A stretch of 64,000 bases of DNA from Neocallimastix lanati (nom. inval.) (GCA_016946835.1 JACVTC010000133.1:377001-441000); one strand, 5' to 3'. Shown: positions 36,012 to 59,664, numbered from the stretch's first letter. A program made the numbers and translations. Notes: generated by a model not told the origin, from the sequence alone.

Positions 36012-38657
36012 ATGAAAATATTATTCCTTCTTCGGTTTTTATGTAATTATATATAATAATATATAATATAAATAATATGAATATAATTTTTTTTTCTTTT
36101 CTTTTTTCTATTTTTTTTTAATTTTATTACTCTAAAAATATTTATATTAAAGTATAATTATATTTTTGAAAATACAAAAAAAAAAAAAAAAAAAAAAAAT
36201 ATTCATATCTATTATAATAGTATCCTATGTATTAATAGTATTTGCTGCTGACAATTATTTAAAAGATCTTGATAGATCCTTTGATGAAGCTGAAAATAAA
36301 ATTGTTGATTTATATGTTTCTATACCAAAAGAAGAAGTTAATAATTTAATTAAAATTACTCAAATTAGTTTAAATCAGGTTCAAAATGGTGGTGCTAAAA
36401 ATTTAGCAGATTTTAAATATGTTAATACTACTATTCTTGCCAAATGGAATGGGTATATTTAATATTATAAAAAAAATATTATCAATATATATATATATAT
36501 ATATATATACACTAATATACATATTTAAACTTTATATATTAATATTTAAAAATAAAGAAAAAAAAATCTTTAAAATTATATTATATTTATTTAGTTATTA
36601 ATAATAATTATAAATGTATATATATACATATATTTATTTTTTTTTTATTTTTTAGTAAAGAAAAGAAATATGAAAATTGTAGCTTTAAAACTGGTGGTCA
36701 GTATGCTCGTTCCAATGATAAAGTTAGTTTTAATATAAAATTAGAAAAAAAATTTTTAGGTCGTAAAAATATTAGATTGAGACCTGATGCTACAGATAAA
36801 AGTCATCTTCGTTCTAAAATTTGTTGTGATATCGCAAATAGAATGGGTGTTCCTTCCATTCAGGCTGTCTATGCCAGACTCTATATGAATAATGAATATT
36901 GGGGCCTTTATACGTTAATGGATGCCCTTAAACCTTCTTGGATTAAACAAACTTTTAATCCTACTGAAAAGGAAGTAACTACCCTTTATCAATGTAAAAA
37001 TGGTGGTATGAATTTAAAATCAGGTTCTGCTTCTAAATGCTTTAATGCCAATGATGAGTATCAACATATGACTCAATTAAATAATTTTGTTAAAGGTGTT
37101 AATGAGGCTAAAAATATTAATGATCTCAGTAAGATTATGGATGTTAATGTTTTCTTAAAGTATGTGGTATTTGAATGGTTAATTGGTTCCTTTGATCATT
37201 TCTTAATTTATGGTCATAATTTTTACTTCTATAAAAGAGAAACTGATGGGAAATGGCTTCTCATTGAGCATGATTTTGATAATACTTTTGGTTCCGGTAT
37301 TTCTCTCAATTTATGGGCTAATAAGGGTCCTAACCAAGATGGTAGCAGTGGTAATTCCAATAACAACAACAATAACAACCCATGGGGTTGGGGTTGGGGT
37401 TTTGGTGGGAACAACAATAACAATAGAGGTAGTGAACCCATAAAATATAGTTTTGCTGATTGGGAAATGAATATACCAATTCTTAAAACCTTAGTTTATA
37501 ATAATAAAGATAATTTTAAAAAAATTGTTCGTGAAGTTTTAGTTTCTGCCTTCAATCCAACCATTTTGGATCCACATATTAATGAATTAAAGAAATTCCT
37601 TACTCCATATGTTAAAGAAGATAGTACCAAAGGAAAGGATGGTAGTCTTCCAGGTAGAATTAATAAAAAGGGACAGAAGCATAGTTCTTCTGTTAGTGAA
37701 TTTGAAAATAATATTGAAACAAGTCTTAAATATTGGATTAAAACAAAATTTGAAGTTGCTTGTAATCAGTATGGTTTTAGTAAAACTGAAATTTTGAATG
37801 AAGCTTCTTCTTATGTTGCTAAACCATTTGATTATGGTAATAATAGTAAACAGAAACAGAAAGAAGAAGAAGCTAAGAAAAAACAGGAGGAAGAAGAGGC
37901 TAAAAAGAAACAAGAAGAAGAAGAAGCTAAAAAGAAACAAGAAGAAGAAGAGGCTAAAAAGAAGCAAGAAGAAGAAACTAAAAAGAAGCAAGAAGAAGAA
38001 GAAGCTAAAAAGAAGCAAGAAGAAGAAGCTAAAAAGAAACAAGAAGAAGAGGCTAAAAAGAAACAAGAAGAAGAAGAGGCTAAAAAGAAGCAAGAAGAAC
38101 AAAAAGAAAAAGAAAAAGAAACTACAAAAGCTGAAGAAGAAAATGATGATAATATTGATTGTTGGTCAGAAATTTTAGGTTATAGTTGTTGCAAAGAAAC
38201 CTGTAAGACAAAATATACTGATAAGCATGGTAATTGGGGTGTTGAAAATAAACAATGGTGTGGTATTATTGATGAGAAATGTAAAAAGAGTCTTGATGAA
38301 AATAAAGAAAAAGAAAAGGAAAAAGAAAAAGAGACATCAAAGACAGAAGAAGAAAATGATGATATTGATTGTTGGTCAGAAATTTTAGGTTACAGTTGTT
38401 GCAAAAAAACCTGTAAAACAAAATATTCAGATAAACATGGTAATTGGGGTGTTGAAAATAAACAGTGGTGTGGTATTATTGATGAGAAATGCAAAAAGAT
38501 ACTTGAAGAAGCTAAATGTTATGGTGAAACCACAGGTGAATATTCATGTTGTGAAAAATGTAAGGTTCGTTACTCTGACAAGCATGGTGATTGGGGTATC
38601 GAAAATAAAGAGTGGTGTTCCATAAAATATACTTGTAAAAATGAAGGAGAACTTTAA
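36012..38657 (+). CDS. Secreted CotH-kinase-domain protein with three fungal dockerins
   Basis: Exons 36012-36042, 36221-36452 and 36656-38657 (two GT-AG introns) give 754 residues ending in TAA. The tiny first exon supplies ATG and the start of a signal peptide (MKILFLLRFL joined to LSYVLIVFAAD). Without it the frame has no ATG. An alternative acceptor at 36238 would shorten the signal by six residues. The CotH domain follows (GKNIRLRP-like segment as GRKNIRLRPDAT, then HLRSKICCDIANRMG, ARLYMNNEYWGLY) with the kinase-like metal motif EHDFDNTFG near residue 290. Next come a Trp/Gly/Asn insert, a highly charged (KKQEEEEA)n spacer at about 485-580, and three 40-residue dockerins at about 589-630, 659-700 and 708-748. 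CotH proteins phosphorylate proteins or serve as cellulosome parts; here dockerins imply extracellular cellulosome attachment. Confidence 0.92.
36453..36655 (+). other. CotH gene intron 2
   Basis: The donor AATGG|GTATAT and acceptor TTTTTAG|TAAAGAAAAG restore a glycine codon (GG|T) and continue as KEKKYENCSF, a cysteine-containing stretch that fits the CotH family. A TA microsatellite lies inside. Confidence 0.93.
37847..38130 (+). repeat. Charged KKQEEEEA-type repeat spacer in the CotH protein
   Basis: About ten repeats of (A/T)KKKQEEE(E), nearly all purine on the coding strand. Predicted to form a rigid single alpha-helix between catalytic domain and dockerins. Confidence 0.95.
38160..38640 (+). 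repeat. Three tandem fungal dockerin domains
   Basis: Each has the pattern C-x(7-8)-CC-x(2-3)-C-x(4)-Y-x-D-x-x-G-x-W-G-x-E-x-x-x-W-C-x(6)-C. The first two copies, including their flanking Lys/Glu-Thr linker and ENDD-IDCWSEILGYSCC, are almost identical, differing at a few residues. The third (CYGETTGEYSCCEKCK) is more diverged. The Tyr, Gly-Trp and WC core positions used by fungal dockerins are intact in all three. Confidence 0.93.
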
Positions 38658-38762
38658 ATAAAGCAACATGTTTAAAAATTATACAATAAAAATAATAAAA
38701 ATAATAAAAAAAATTATATATAATTATTATTATTATTTAGAATAAACATAACTAATAAAATA

Positions 38763-38806
<44 letters not shown>

Positions 38807-38843
38807 AAATATTAATAAAAAAAATTAATAAAAAAAATTGATA

Positions 38844-38878
<35 letters not shown>

Positions 38879-39534
38879 ATAGAACAACAATAATAACAAT
38901 ATATATTGAAAATCTATTTATTTGATATATATAATCAAAATAGTTATTTTTAGCAAATCAAAACTAAAAACTGAATATGTATGTAAGTAATAATTGATGT
39001 AATATTTAATGTTAAATTGTTGGAAATATTAGATTAAAAAAAAAAAAAAAATTATATTTATAAATCTATGTATTAGATTTATTTTTCTTTTTTAATTATT
39101 ATCTATTTAAATATTATATTAATAATGGTAAAATACTAACAAAACTTATAATGTTAATGGTATTAATTTTTATATAAGTTTATTATAATAAAATATTATT
39201 ATCTTTTAATAATTGTTTTAGTTTGGTGTTTATGATATATAAATATTAATCATATTCAAAATATATTATTATTTAATAAAATATTTTTAATATAACTTTA
39301 AAGATTTATTATTATTATTATTTTTTTATTCAGAATAGAGAGTGAATACACTTCCAGTGCTTTATAATAAATAGATAACTAAATTTTTTATAAATTACAT
39401 TTTAAAAAAAAAATACATTATATAATGATTAAATAAAATAAAAAAATAATAAAAAATTTAAAAAAAAAATTAATTTTAATTATTTATCGAGAATTTAATG
39501 TAATAGAGAATAAAAAAATAAATTAAAAAAATTT
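38658..39534. other. A+T-rich spacer downstream of the CotH gene
   Basis: A run at 38767-38798, an AAAT tract at 38844-38880, otherwise low-complexity DNA. No gene seen. Confidence 0.7.
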
Positions 39535-40260
39535 TGGTGTGATGTATATAATGCGTAGAAACATGATCACCATTTAAATCTAAAATAATAAAGCAAAAGA
39601 AGTAACACCTTTAAAATAAAGAGTGTGGTTTCCACTAAACTCTCCTTTGATAATACAGAAAGATTCTCATTAGGAAAATTACTCTCAAGAGATTCTCTGA
39701 GCGGAACAAGACAGTTAGCATTTGGGTTTGAAATATATATTAGGTCTACTAATAGTATTATTCCTAAGCCATATCAATATGACGTCGACTCTCTTGGTAT
39801 TAAAGGATTTCATACTAAATCGATCAAAAAGTAACTCAAGAAAACTACCAATGATAGGAATTGTTTTAGTAAGATAACGCCCAAGCCCCCACAATATACG
39901 GAAAGGGAGACCTCTGTGCACAATTCAAAAATTGTTTAATTAAATAATTGTAGCTCATCTAAAGCTGAAACATCACCATGAAGGAATATGTAAAAAATAT
40001 ATTTATTGACAAATTTTTCATATTCAAAGATATTGGAATATATTGCTAATAAGGAAAGCGTCCTTATTTTATCACTAAATATTATAAAAAAATCATTTAT
40101 GAAATCTAAAGATTCTCATCTATATAATAAAAAAGGAAGAACATTTGAATATTCAATGGATGAACGACTATTTATCTTCTCCACTATATGGGTAGATTTT
40201 CAAAAACTCTACCACTTCTGATAGCGATAGTAGTGTTGTATTTTAAAATCAGATCTTAAT
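39535..40260 (+). pseudogene. Less A+T-rich island with two broken plus-strand frames
   Basis: A frame at 39625-39834 (containing SFDNTERFSLGKLL and DSLSGTRQLAFGFEIY) and another at about 40006-40221 (KILEYIANKESVLILSL, SKDSHLYNKKGRTFEY, SMDERLFIFSTIW) have protein-like composition, but neither has convincing start context or domain and both are separated by stops. The sequence contrasts sharply with its flanks. Likely a dead gene or element of unknown type. Confidence 0.4.
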
Positions 40261-40975
40261 CTTAAAATCCTATTAAAATCTAAATTAAATTGGGGATATT
40301 CAAGTCTGAGTTTGAATAATTTTCTTATATTTATATTTATCATAATTTATTCCTTTGATTCCTTGGTTTTATTATATTTATTATTATTATAATTATAATT
40401 ATAATTATTATTATTATATTTTTATTATTATTATTATAAATTAATAAGTATAAGATTTATATAAATTTTTGTTTTTAAATATTAAAATAGAAAAAAATTA
40501 AAAAAAAAAAACAAAATAGAAATTGGTAAATATAGTTTTATATATTCTTAACTTTTATTATAATCTTTTTTTTTTTTTTTTTTTTGTGAAAAGAAATAAT
40601 CTAAAATAAATTAATATTAATTTATAATTATAATACAATATAAAATAATGCAATAATGTTTCTATTAAAATAATCATTATTAACATTAATAATTTTATTT
40701 GTATTTTTTTTGTTTTAATAATATTATTTTATAAACTATATTAATTCTGGAATTTATATAAATAAATTTTGTATTTTTAAAAAAAATTATCTTTTATTTA
40801 TATATATATTAATTATAGTAATTTACAGTATTACTATGCATATAATAATAATATATATTTAAATATAAAATAATTAATTTATTTAAATTCTTAAGTATTA
40901 TTCCAAATATTTTTATTGTTAAATATATACATATATATATATATTATTTTTTAATAATATACTTTTTATAAAAAA
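40261..40975. other. A+T-rich 3' flank of the MATH gene
   Basis: ATT/AAT tracts and homopolymers. No gene seen. Confidence 0.7.
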
Positions 40976-52485
<11,510 letters not shown>

Positions 52486-53635
52486 ATTTAGTTATTTAAT
52501 TATAAATATTTATAAACTAAATCGATATTCATATTATTAATTTAAGAAGGATTTTATTAAAATTAGGGCAGAAGATAATATTTGATCATTAATAAGTATG
52601 AATCAATAACAGAAATTTAAAATGAATATTTAAAATAAAAATTTAAAATATATATATATAAATTTAATTTTTAAAAATTCACATGAAAAATTTATTAAAT
52701 AATATATATATATATTTATTTTTATTGTAACTTTATTTTTAAGTAATTACAATAGAATTAAAATCTAAAAATTTTAAAATAATTACTATAGAATTAAAAA
52801 CTAAAAATAAGTTTTAAAAGTATAATCAATTCTTTTTTTATATAATATTATGAATAATAATATTTTTTTTTTATATAAATATATATATTAAAATATAAAA
52901 TAAAGTTCTTTTTTATTTAAATTATATAATAAATCATAAATAAAAAAATATAAAATATGAAATTAAAATTTTCATTTTTTATATTTTTTAATTTATGATT
53001 TTTTATATATATTTTTATTATATATTTCATTTTTGTATTTTTTCTTTTTTCTTTTTTTTTTTTTTTTTTTCAATTTTATTTTTTATATTATATTTTATAT
53101 TTTTTATATTTTATTTTTTGTTTTTTATATTATATAATTTATAATTTATAATTTATAATTTATATTTTATATTTTATAATTTATATTTTATAATTTATAT
53201 TTTATAATTTATATTTTATAATTTATATTTTATAATTTATAATTTAATTATTTATTATTTAATTATTTATCACTTAATGATCATGATTTACAGTTATCAT
53301 AGTTATTTTTTTATAAAAATATAACCAAACTTTTTCAAAGTTTCTAATGTATTGGAGAAAATTAGTTTTATATTATACATTATTAAAATAAAATTCATTA
53401 TTTAAAAAAAATGGAAAATTTTACTACTGTTTACTTGTTTACTGTTTAATAAGGAATATTTGAATGCATTATTTATTGCTGAAAGTAATATAAAAATAAT
53501 AATTTTTGTATTTATATATTTATATTTATGACCAAAAAAAAAAAAACATTTGTTTATTTTATTTATACTTTTATAAATTTTTAAAATATATTTCATAATT
53601 ATTTATTAATATATATTAAAACTTTATTGTATATA
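52486..53635. other. A+T-rich upstream region of the MATH gene
   Basis: Includes a local tandem of TATTTTATAATTTA words at 53125-53245 and a T run near 53049-53070. No gene seen. It contains the 5' flank of the MATH gene but no recognisable promoter element. Confidence 0.7.
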
Positions 53636-53698
53636 ATTATTTTATTTTATTTTATTCAATCTGTACTTTATATTCTACTATTTATTTTATTTTATTTT
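53636..53698 (+). repeat. Shortened copy of the 52-bp minisatellite unit
   Basis: Has the core CAATCTGTACTTTATATTC flanked by TTTTA repeats, then CTACTATTTATTTTA. Eight bases of the unit (ATATTTCA region) are missing compared with the 11031 array. Confidence 0.88.
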
Positions 53699-53734
53699 TT
53701 TTAATTTATTTATACATTTGAAATTATTTATGGC

Positions 53735-54725
53735 GTATTGAAAATTTATATTTTAAAATTGGCGTAATGCAACCTCCCCAATGTTAATTATAATTTAATT
53801 AAAAGAATTATAGAAAAAATGCGAATATTTCATTAATCTATGTTGTTTTTACATAAATCATCTCTTTTCTCATATTAATTTAATTTTAATAATTAGTAAA
53901 AATAAATTTAAAGAGTTAATCCATAATATCTTTAAATAATGATATGATATTAGTAATATTTATAATTTAATATATAAACTCTAATAAATAAATTAATTAT
54001 ATATATTATTTCGATATTTAAGATTGCATGTCCTTTTTTAAATGATTTTCAAAATATATATTCATGATAAAATAGTCTTACCAGTTTTCATTTTTGTAGT
54101 TAATACTCGGGACAAACACAAGTAAAATTTCTGGATTGGCCCTGTGTGAGTCTTCTTAATTTATATGATGTATTTTCTTCTTACCCTGAGTTTTCCCTAT
54201 AAATGAAGTTGGAAGTTCTCTTGCTATAGTAAGAATGATTTAAATATTATCTCGGACTCCATTAAGATCTTGTGTTAAAGTTTTGCTTGCTTAAAATGAG
54301 TAAAAAATATTATAATTTATTACATATACTAACAAATCTAGTTAACTGAGCGACATAACTATTCTTCGATCTTAATGAAAAAACATTAAAATCCACTAAC
54401 CTTGTCCAATCCACATTTCCGCTCATATAACTGTTAAGGGATAACATTCAATACTAAGAAATTAAGAAATGAGGGTCGACGCTGAATTGGTATGGCCATT
54501 TAACAATTATTCTAGCTGTTTAAAATACATTATGCTTAATAACCCATATATTCTGAGTATTATACAGCTCTTGGATTATACTCACAGTATATATAAATAT
54601 ATATATGATAATGTGTAAAAGAAGAGTGCCATATGTAGATATATACAAAGGTTTAAAAAAAAAATCTTTAAATAAAATTATTATTAATATTTTAAGGGAG
54701 AGACCTCTAGTTAATCTAATAAAAA
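53735..54725 (-). pseudogene. Less A+T-rich island with decayed minus-strand coding fragments
   Basis: Minus-strand readings give interrupted protein-like pieces: SGNVDWTRLVDFNVFSLR followed by SKNSYVAQLTRFV (around 54440-54320), and TIARELPTSFIGKTQGKKK then SHRANPEILLVFVPS (54235-54090), broken by stops. No domain recognised. Flanks are A+T only. Confidence 0.4.
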
Positions 54726-55565
54726 AAAATTAATATAATAAATGTTTACTTTAACCAAAAGTTTAATTAAATTTTTCCTTTAATTATGATATTGTAAATT
54801 TTTTTGGATATTATTTAAACTTTATTTTATAAGAATCTTATTTTTTCTCTATATGACTAATTTTCTATTTTTCTTTAATTTAATCAACCAATAAAAATAT
54901 TTGACAAAACTATAAAATATATTTAATTAAAAATAAAAAAAGATAATATTTATATGTATATAATTAGATTTAAAATTTAAAAAAAAATTATTTTCTAGTA
55001 TTATAATTGGTATAAATATTAATAATATTGACTATTAAAATTATATATATTAAATTCAATATTACAATATAATATTTTGAATTAAAAAAAAATAATATAT
55101 TAAAATATAAAACAAAGTATGTGGATTATAGTAATAATAATTTTTATTAATATTATTTATTATATTATTTATTTATTAAAAATTGGTCAAAAAAATTATG
55201 TATAAAAATGAAGTCTTTCTCGTTTTTTTTTTTTTTTTTTTTTTGGAAAATTATTTTCAATTTCAGTATAATAATTTATATAGAATATAAAAAATGAGAA
55301 ATTGAATTAAATTACCAACAAAAATAAAATAAAGAAAAACATTAAAAAATGTTATTTCAAAATAAAGAAAAGAAAAATAATATAAAATAATACTACAAAA
55401 ATAAAATAAAGAAAAATAATTTAGAAATATTACAAAATAACATTAAATCGAAATTATTACTACAAAAATAAAGAAAATAATATAAAAGTATCATTACAAA
55501 AATAAAATATATAAGAAAAAAGTAGTAATAATAATTTAAAAATTTTAAAAGTGTAATATGTATTG

Positions 55566-55606
<41 letters not shown>

Positions 55607-55824
55607 TAAATTACTAAATATATAAATAATAAAAATTATAATAATATAATTAATTAAAAAAAATTACTATTTAAAAATTAAAATTAAAATAAAGAAATAA
55701 TAAAATTAAAAAACTTCGATAAATTAAATATATATTGATTAAATATTATTAATTTTCATAAGTTATAAAAGCAAAATTCATACTTAATAAATTATTTAAT
55801 AAATAAAATATATATATATATAAA
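54726..55824. other. A+T-rich spacer
   Basis: Imperfect repeats of ACAAAAATAAA(A)TAAAGAAAA words at 55310-55520, plus homopolymers (T run 55220-55243, A run 55578-55605). No gene seen. Confidence 0.7.
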
Positions 55825-56175
55825 ATGTCTATTAAACAATGAAAGCAATTGGTAGATATATATATTTTATTCATAGGCAAAGTTAATGAAAATAATCAAA
55901 TATGTGGACATTTAGGATATGCTATTCATGATAAATTATATTATTGGAATGGACATCTTGTAAGTAATAAATATGATAACAAATTAAAATATGTCGATTT
56001 TGATACCTACTCTTATGATTATATAGGAAGTCAATGGAGTAAAGACATGCAATGTCTTATTATCGATAAAAATAAAAATCTACCTCATAAAATGACAAAT
56101 AAAGAAATGAATATCTATGCTAAGATTTTAGAAAGAGAAAATTTGAAACATTACATAATTCCAAACGACCTATAA
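55825..56175 (+). pseudogene. Small conserved-looking frame interrupted by an early TGA
   Basis: ATG at 55825 reads MSIKQ, then TGA, and continues in the same frame for 110 codons without another stop: KQLVDIYILFIGKVNENN, a Gly/His/Tyr/Trp-rich stretch containing CGHLGYAIHDK and YYWNGHL, then GSQWSKDMQCLI and a Lys-rich end, closed by TAA. Composition is clearly coding-like against pure A+T flanks. No domain is recognised. Either a recently killed small gene, a gene whose real first exon lies upstream (no acceptor is obvious next to the TGA), or readthrough. Confidence 0.55.
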
Positions 56176-57339
56176 GTTAATAATACCATAATTTTAAAAA
56201 TTAGAATAAAATATTTAATTTACTATTATACTTTTAAATAAATAAATTATCATAAATTAGTATTTAATAATAGATATATATTTAAATAATTTTAAATAAA
56301 CCATAATAATAATAATAATTATAATAAATTTTTTTTTTTTTTTTTTTTTTTTACTTTTTTTTTTAAATTAATATAGAATATATATTTATAGTTATAAAAT
56401 AAAATTGTACAAATAAATGCAAACACAAAAAAAAAAAAAAATTATAACCAAATTACCCAAAAATGGAAATGAAATAATTAATATTAAATCAATAAATAAA
56501 TAATAAATAAAATAATATAAGGAATAATTCCTAAATAATTATTTTTTAGATATTTTAAAGGTCATGTTTAAAATTTCTATTATATTACTATTATTATTAA
56601 TAGTATTATTATTAAGTATTATTATAATTATTTTATCATTATTTAATTTTAAAGAAAGAAAAAAGTTATTTATAAATATAATTAATATTTAGAAAGCAAG
56701 CCACATATTAAAAATATTATAAAATCATTAGATTTAAATTTGATTTATGACATTAATTTATATTTGAATAATAAAAATTATTCTATATTAATTAAGGTTT
56801 GAATATTTCATTTTATATCATTTATATTTATGTATATGTATTAATATATATTATTTAAAGTTTATGAATAATCATAAAAAAAATATAAGCTAATGTTTAT
56901 GTAATATCTTTCAAAAAAGTTATAAACAGAATTTAATTATTTTACAAAATATTTCGATAATAAAAAATTATAAAATTTATAAATTTTTTTTTATTTAGTA
57001 TTTCAATTTGTATTAAATATTGAAATTATTTTCTTATATTTTGTACATCTTGCTTTAAATATTATATTTGATATATTTCCATTCAGATTTTCTCCTTAAA
57101 ACTGTTTTAAATGTAATTATAAGTATTTATTTTTATTTTTACTATTTCTATTATTATTATTATTATTATTATTCTTTTTATTATTATTAATATTGCTATT
57201 GTTATTATTAATATTGTTATTGCTATTATTATTATTATTCCAGGTTGTCCTATCAAAAAACACCAGGTTCACCAATTCTATTTGAAAGGTTATTCAATAT
57301 AATTAGTTAAAAAAGTGAAATAAATATAAATAAAAAAGA
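56176..57339. other. A+T-rich spacer with one possible exon fragment
   Basis: Mostly homopolymers and ATT runs (57151-57240). At 56691-56797 the plus strand reads SKPHIKNIIKSLDLNLI then YDINLYLNNKNYSILIK, bounded by TTTAG and AAGGTTTG, so it could be an isolated exon or part of the ankyrin relic downstream. Confidence 0.45.
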
Positions 57340-57560
57340 TATGAATATTAGAATATAATTATTTTATGTTTGCAAAAGTGAAAATAAAGATTTAATAAAA
57401 TATTAAAAAGAGCGTGATGCAAATATAAACAAAAACGACAAATAAAAATGAATATCATTATTTAATTATTTCCATTGTGGAAAAAAAGATTTAATAGAAT
57501 ATTTAGTAGAAGAGCATAAAGTAGATATATATATTATGTAAATGAACAAACAGATGAATA
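57340..57560 (+). pseudogene. Ankyrin-repeat relic 1
   Basis: In one frame the sequence reads LFYVCKSENKDLIKY, stop, KERDANINKND, stops, then SLFNYFHCGKKDLIEYL followed by VEEHKVDIYI, stop. The A-x-x-x-G-x-x-x-L-I-x-Y-L and A-N-I-N pattern is that of ankyrin repeats. Only point stops break it, so the gene died without large rearrangement here. Confidence 0.7.
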
Positions 57561-58349
57561 ATATTATATAATATTATGGATGATTTAGAATGAATATATA
57601 AATATTATGATTATATAACATAGTATGAATATGATTAATAGGATATATCATATTATAGATTAATACATATATCAACTGTTCATGAACGAATTTAATAACA
57701 TATTTTTTATATATTAAGAATAATATATATTATAAACTTTGGTAATGAACCAATAAATGAAAATATATAAAATATTGAATGATGGAATAAATTCTATGAA
57801 TGAACATATACAATATGTGATATGAAAGAATAAATCTTACTAAACCATTTAATTATGCTATTTATAAATTAAAATTTTTATATAAAATATTTAAAATTTT
57901 ATTTTTATATTTATTATTATTTATTATAAACTTTTTGAAATTTATATAATATATAAAAGTTATTCTTTTATTTTATATTATGAAACTATAATTAATTATT
58001 TAATTTTTTATTGGAAATTAATTTATTCAATAATTAATTCATTAAATTAATATTAAAAGATTATATTTCATCAGTAATTTCACTTTTATGTTTTATGTTT
58101 TATATCTTTTTTAAAATTATAAAATAATAAAAATTCCATTTTATATTCTCTATATTGTTATATTAATAAACACATAATAAAAAAAAAAATTAAATAATAT
58201 ATTTCAATTTAATTATAAAAAAAGTTCAAAAATTATTATACACTTAAATAAGACAGTTTAAGTTTTTTTCTTCTTGGAGACTAATACCACTAATATAATT
58301 AAATATATTGATTATATAATCATAACCATATCAAAAATTAATAGCTGAT

Positions 58350-58380
<31 letters not shown>

Positions 58381-58429
58381 TATGTAATTAAATACAAATA
58401 AAAAAAAAAAGTAAGATAATGAAAATTCA
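57561..58429. other. A+T-rich DNA between ankyrin relics
   Basis: The sequence 57561-57840 has repeated ATGAA(C/T)(A/G)-type words and may be further eroded ankyrin coding sequence. The remainder is low complexity, including a TTTA tract at 58347-58380. Confidence 0.4.
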
Positions 58430-58660
58430 TTATTTAATGTTCACAGAAGTGATATAAAACATTGTTAAAAAATTCTGTTGAACATTAAATAAATATAAAT
58501 AAAGAAGATATAAATAGGAAAATTCATAAATGAAACATTAATAAATTTTTTATTGAACGAAACTCCAGTTTTTAGTATTTGTAAAATAAAATGAATACAA
58601 TATTAAAAGTATTAATTAAACATATAGGAAACATAAATTATAGAAATATTATTCAAATAA
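58430..58660 (+). pseudogene. Ankyrin-repeat relic 2
   Basis: Broken frames read ENSLFNVHRSDIKHC, then NINKEDINRKIHK in another frame, then NKMNTILKVLIKHIGNINYRNII. The N-x-x-L-F-x-V and I-N-x-x-D layout and the distance from relic 1 suggest the same dead gene. Confidence 0.5.
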
Positions 58661-59664
58661 TTAAACATACTTTTTTTATTAACCATTAAAATATATCTTT
58701 ATATTAAAATTAATTTTTAAATTATTGAATATACACTTTCTGAGAACTCTTGATTTCCTCCTATCCTTTCTTTTTTTTTATTTATACCATATTTTGTTTT
58801 AATCTTGTAATATTTAAAAAATTATAATATTATTATTTTTTAAATATATTAATGGCTACAGCATTAAGTACTCAAATATTCTATTATTTTTTTATTTTTA
58901 TTTTTTTGAATAAATCAGAAAATAAGTTATGTGAATATGTTAAAAATTTTACTATAAAAATTTTACTATAAAAAAAAAAGTACAATAGTAGCAATTCAAT
59001 TAATTTGATGAAAATAAAAATATTAATTATTAAAAATATGAAAATATATATTGTATAAATTATAAAATAAAATTTTTTCATTTAATTAAATAATAATTAT
59101 AATTAATTATTATAATATTTTATTTATTAAATTTAATAATAATATAAATTACTATAAAGTTTAATTCATATTTTTTAATCATCATACTAGTAATAATATA
59201 TAATTAATACTATACATAAATATTATTAAATATATTTTATATAATTAACATATTATTATTAAATTAAGGAAGAATTAAACCATAGAAATAAAGTTATTAT
59301 GAATTTAATTTATTATTTTAAAGAATATATTAAATTTATAGAAGATCATTGATCATTAAAAGTTTATTAAATAATAATAGTAATTATAGAACTTTAATTA
59401 ATAATAATAATTATAGTTATACACATTATTAAATATAAATTATCTTTTTAAAATATTTAAAATATTTGTTAAAAAAAAAAAAATTATATAAATACAAATA
59501 AAAAAAGTATAATATTTTTCATCATTTTTTTTTTTTTCTTCCAAATAAAAAAAATTTAGAATATTTTTAGTATTTAGAAAAATTCTAATAAACATTTGAA
59601 AAAAAAGAAAATTAAAATTTGATTTGATATACATATATATATATATATAAAATTAGTATCTAAA
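58661..59664. other. A+T-rich upstream region of the lectin gene
   Basis: Low-complexity sequence. A balanced stretch at 58738-58770 (TCTGAGAACTCTTGATTTCC) is unassigned. No gene seen. Confidence 0.65.

Noticed and set aside
36166-36462. CotH start at a TTG codon at 36166
   Set aside because: Non-ATG start with a poly-Lys run from a homopolymer is unlikely; the spliced 31-base first exon gives an ATG and a normal signal peptide.
37587-38178. Overlapping frames in other phases and on the minus strand in the CotH gene
   Set aside because: Shadows of the purine-rich KKQEEEEA repeat and the dockerin region.
55840-55842. TGA reassigned as a sense codon
   Set aside because: All Trp codons in intact genes are TGG and only one interrupted frame would need it; a nonsense mutation is simpler.
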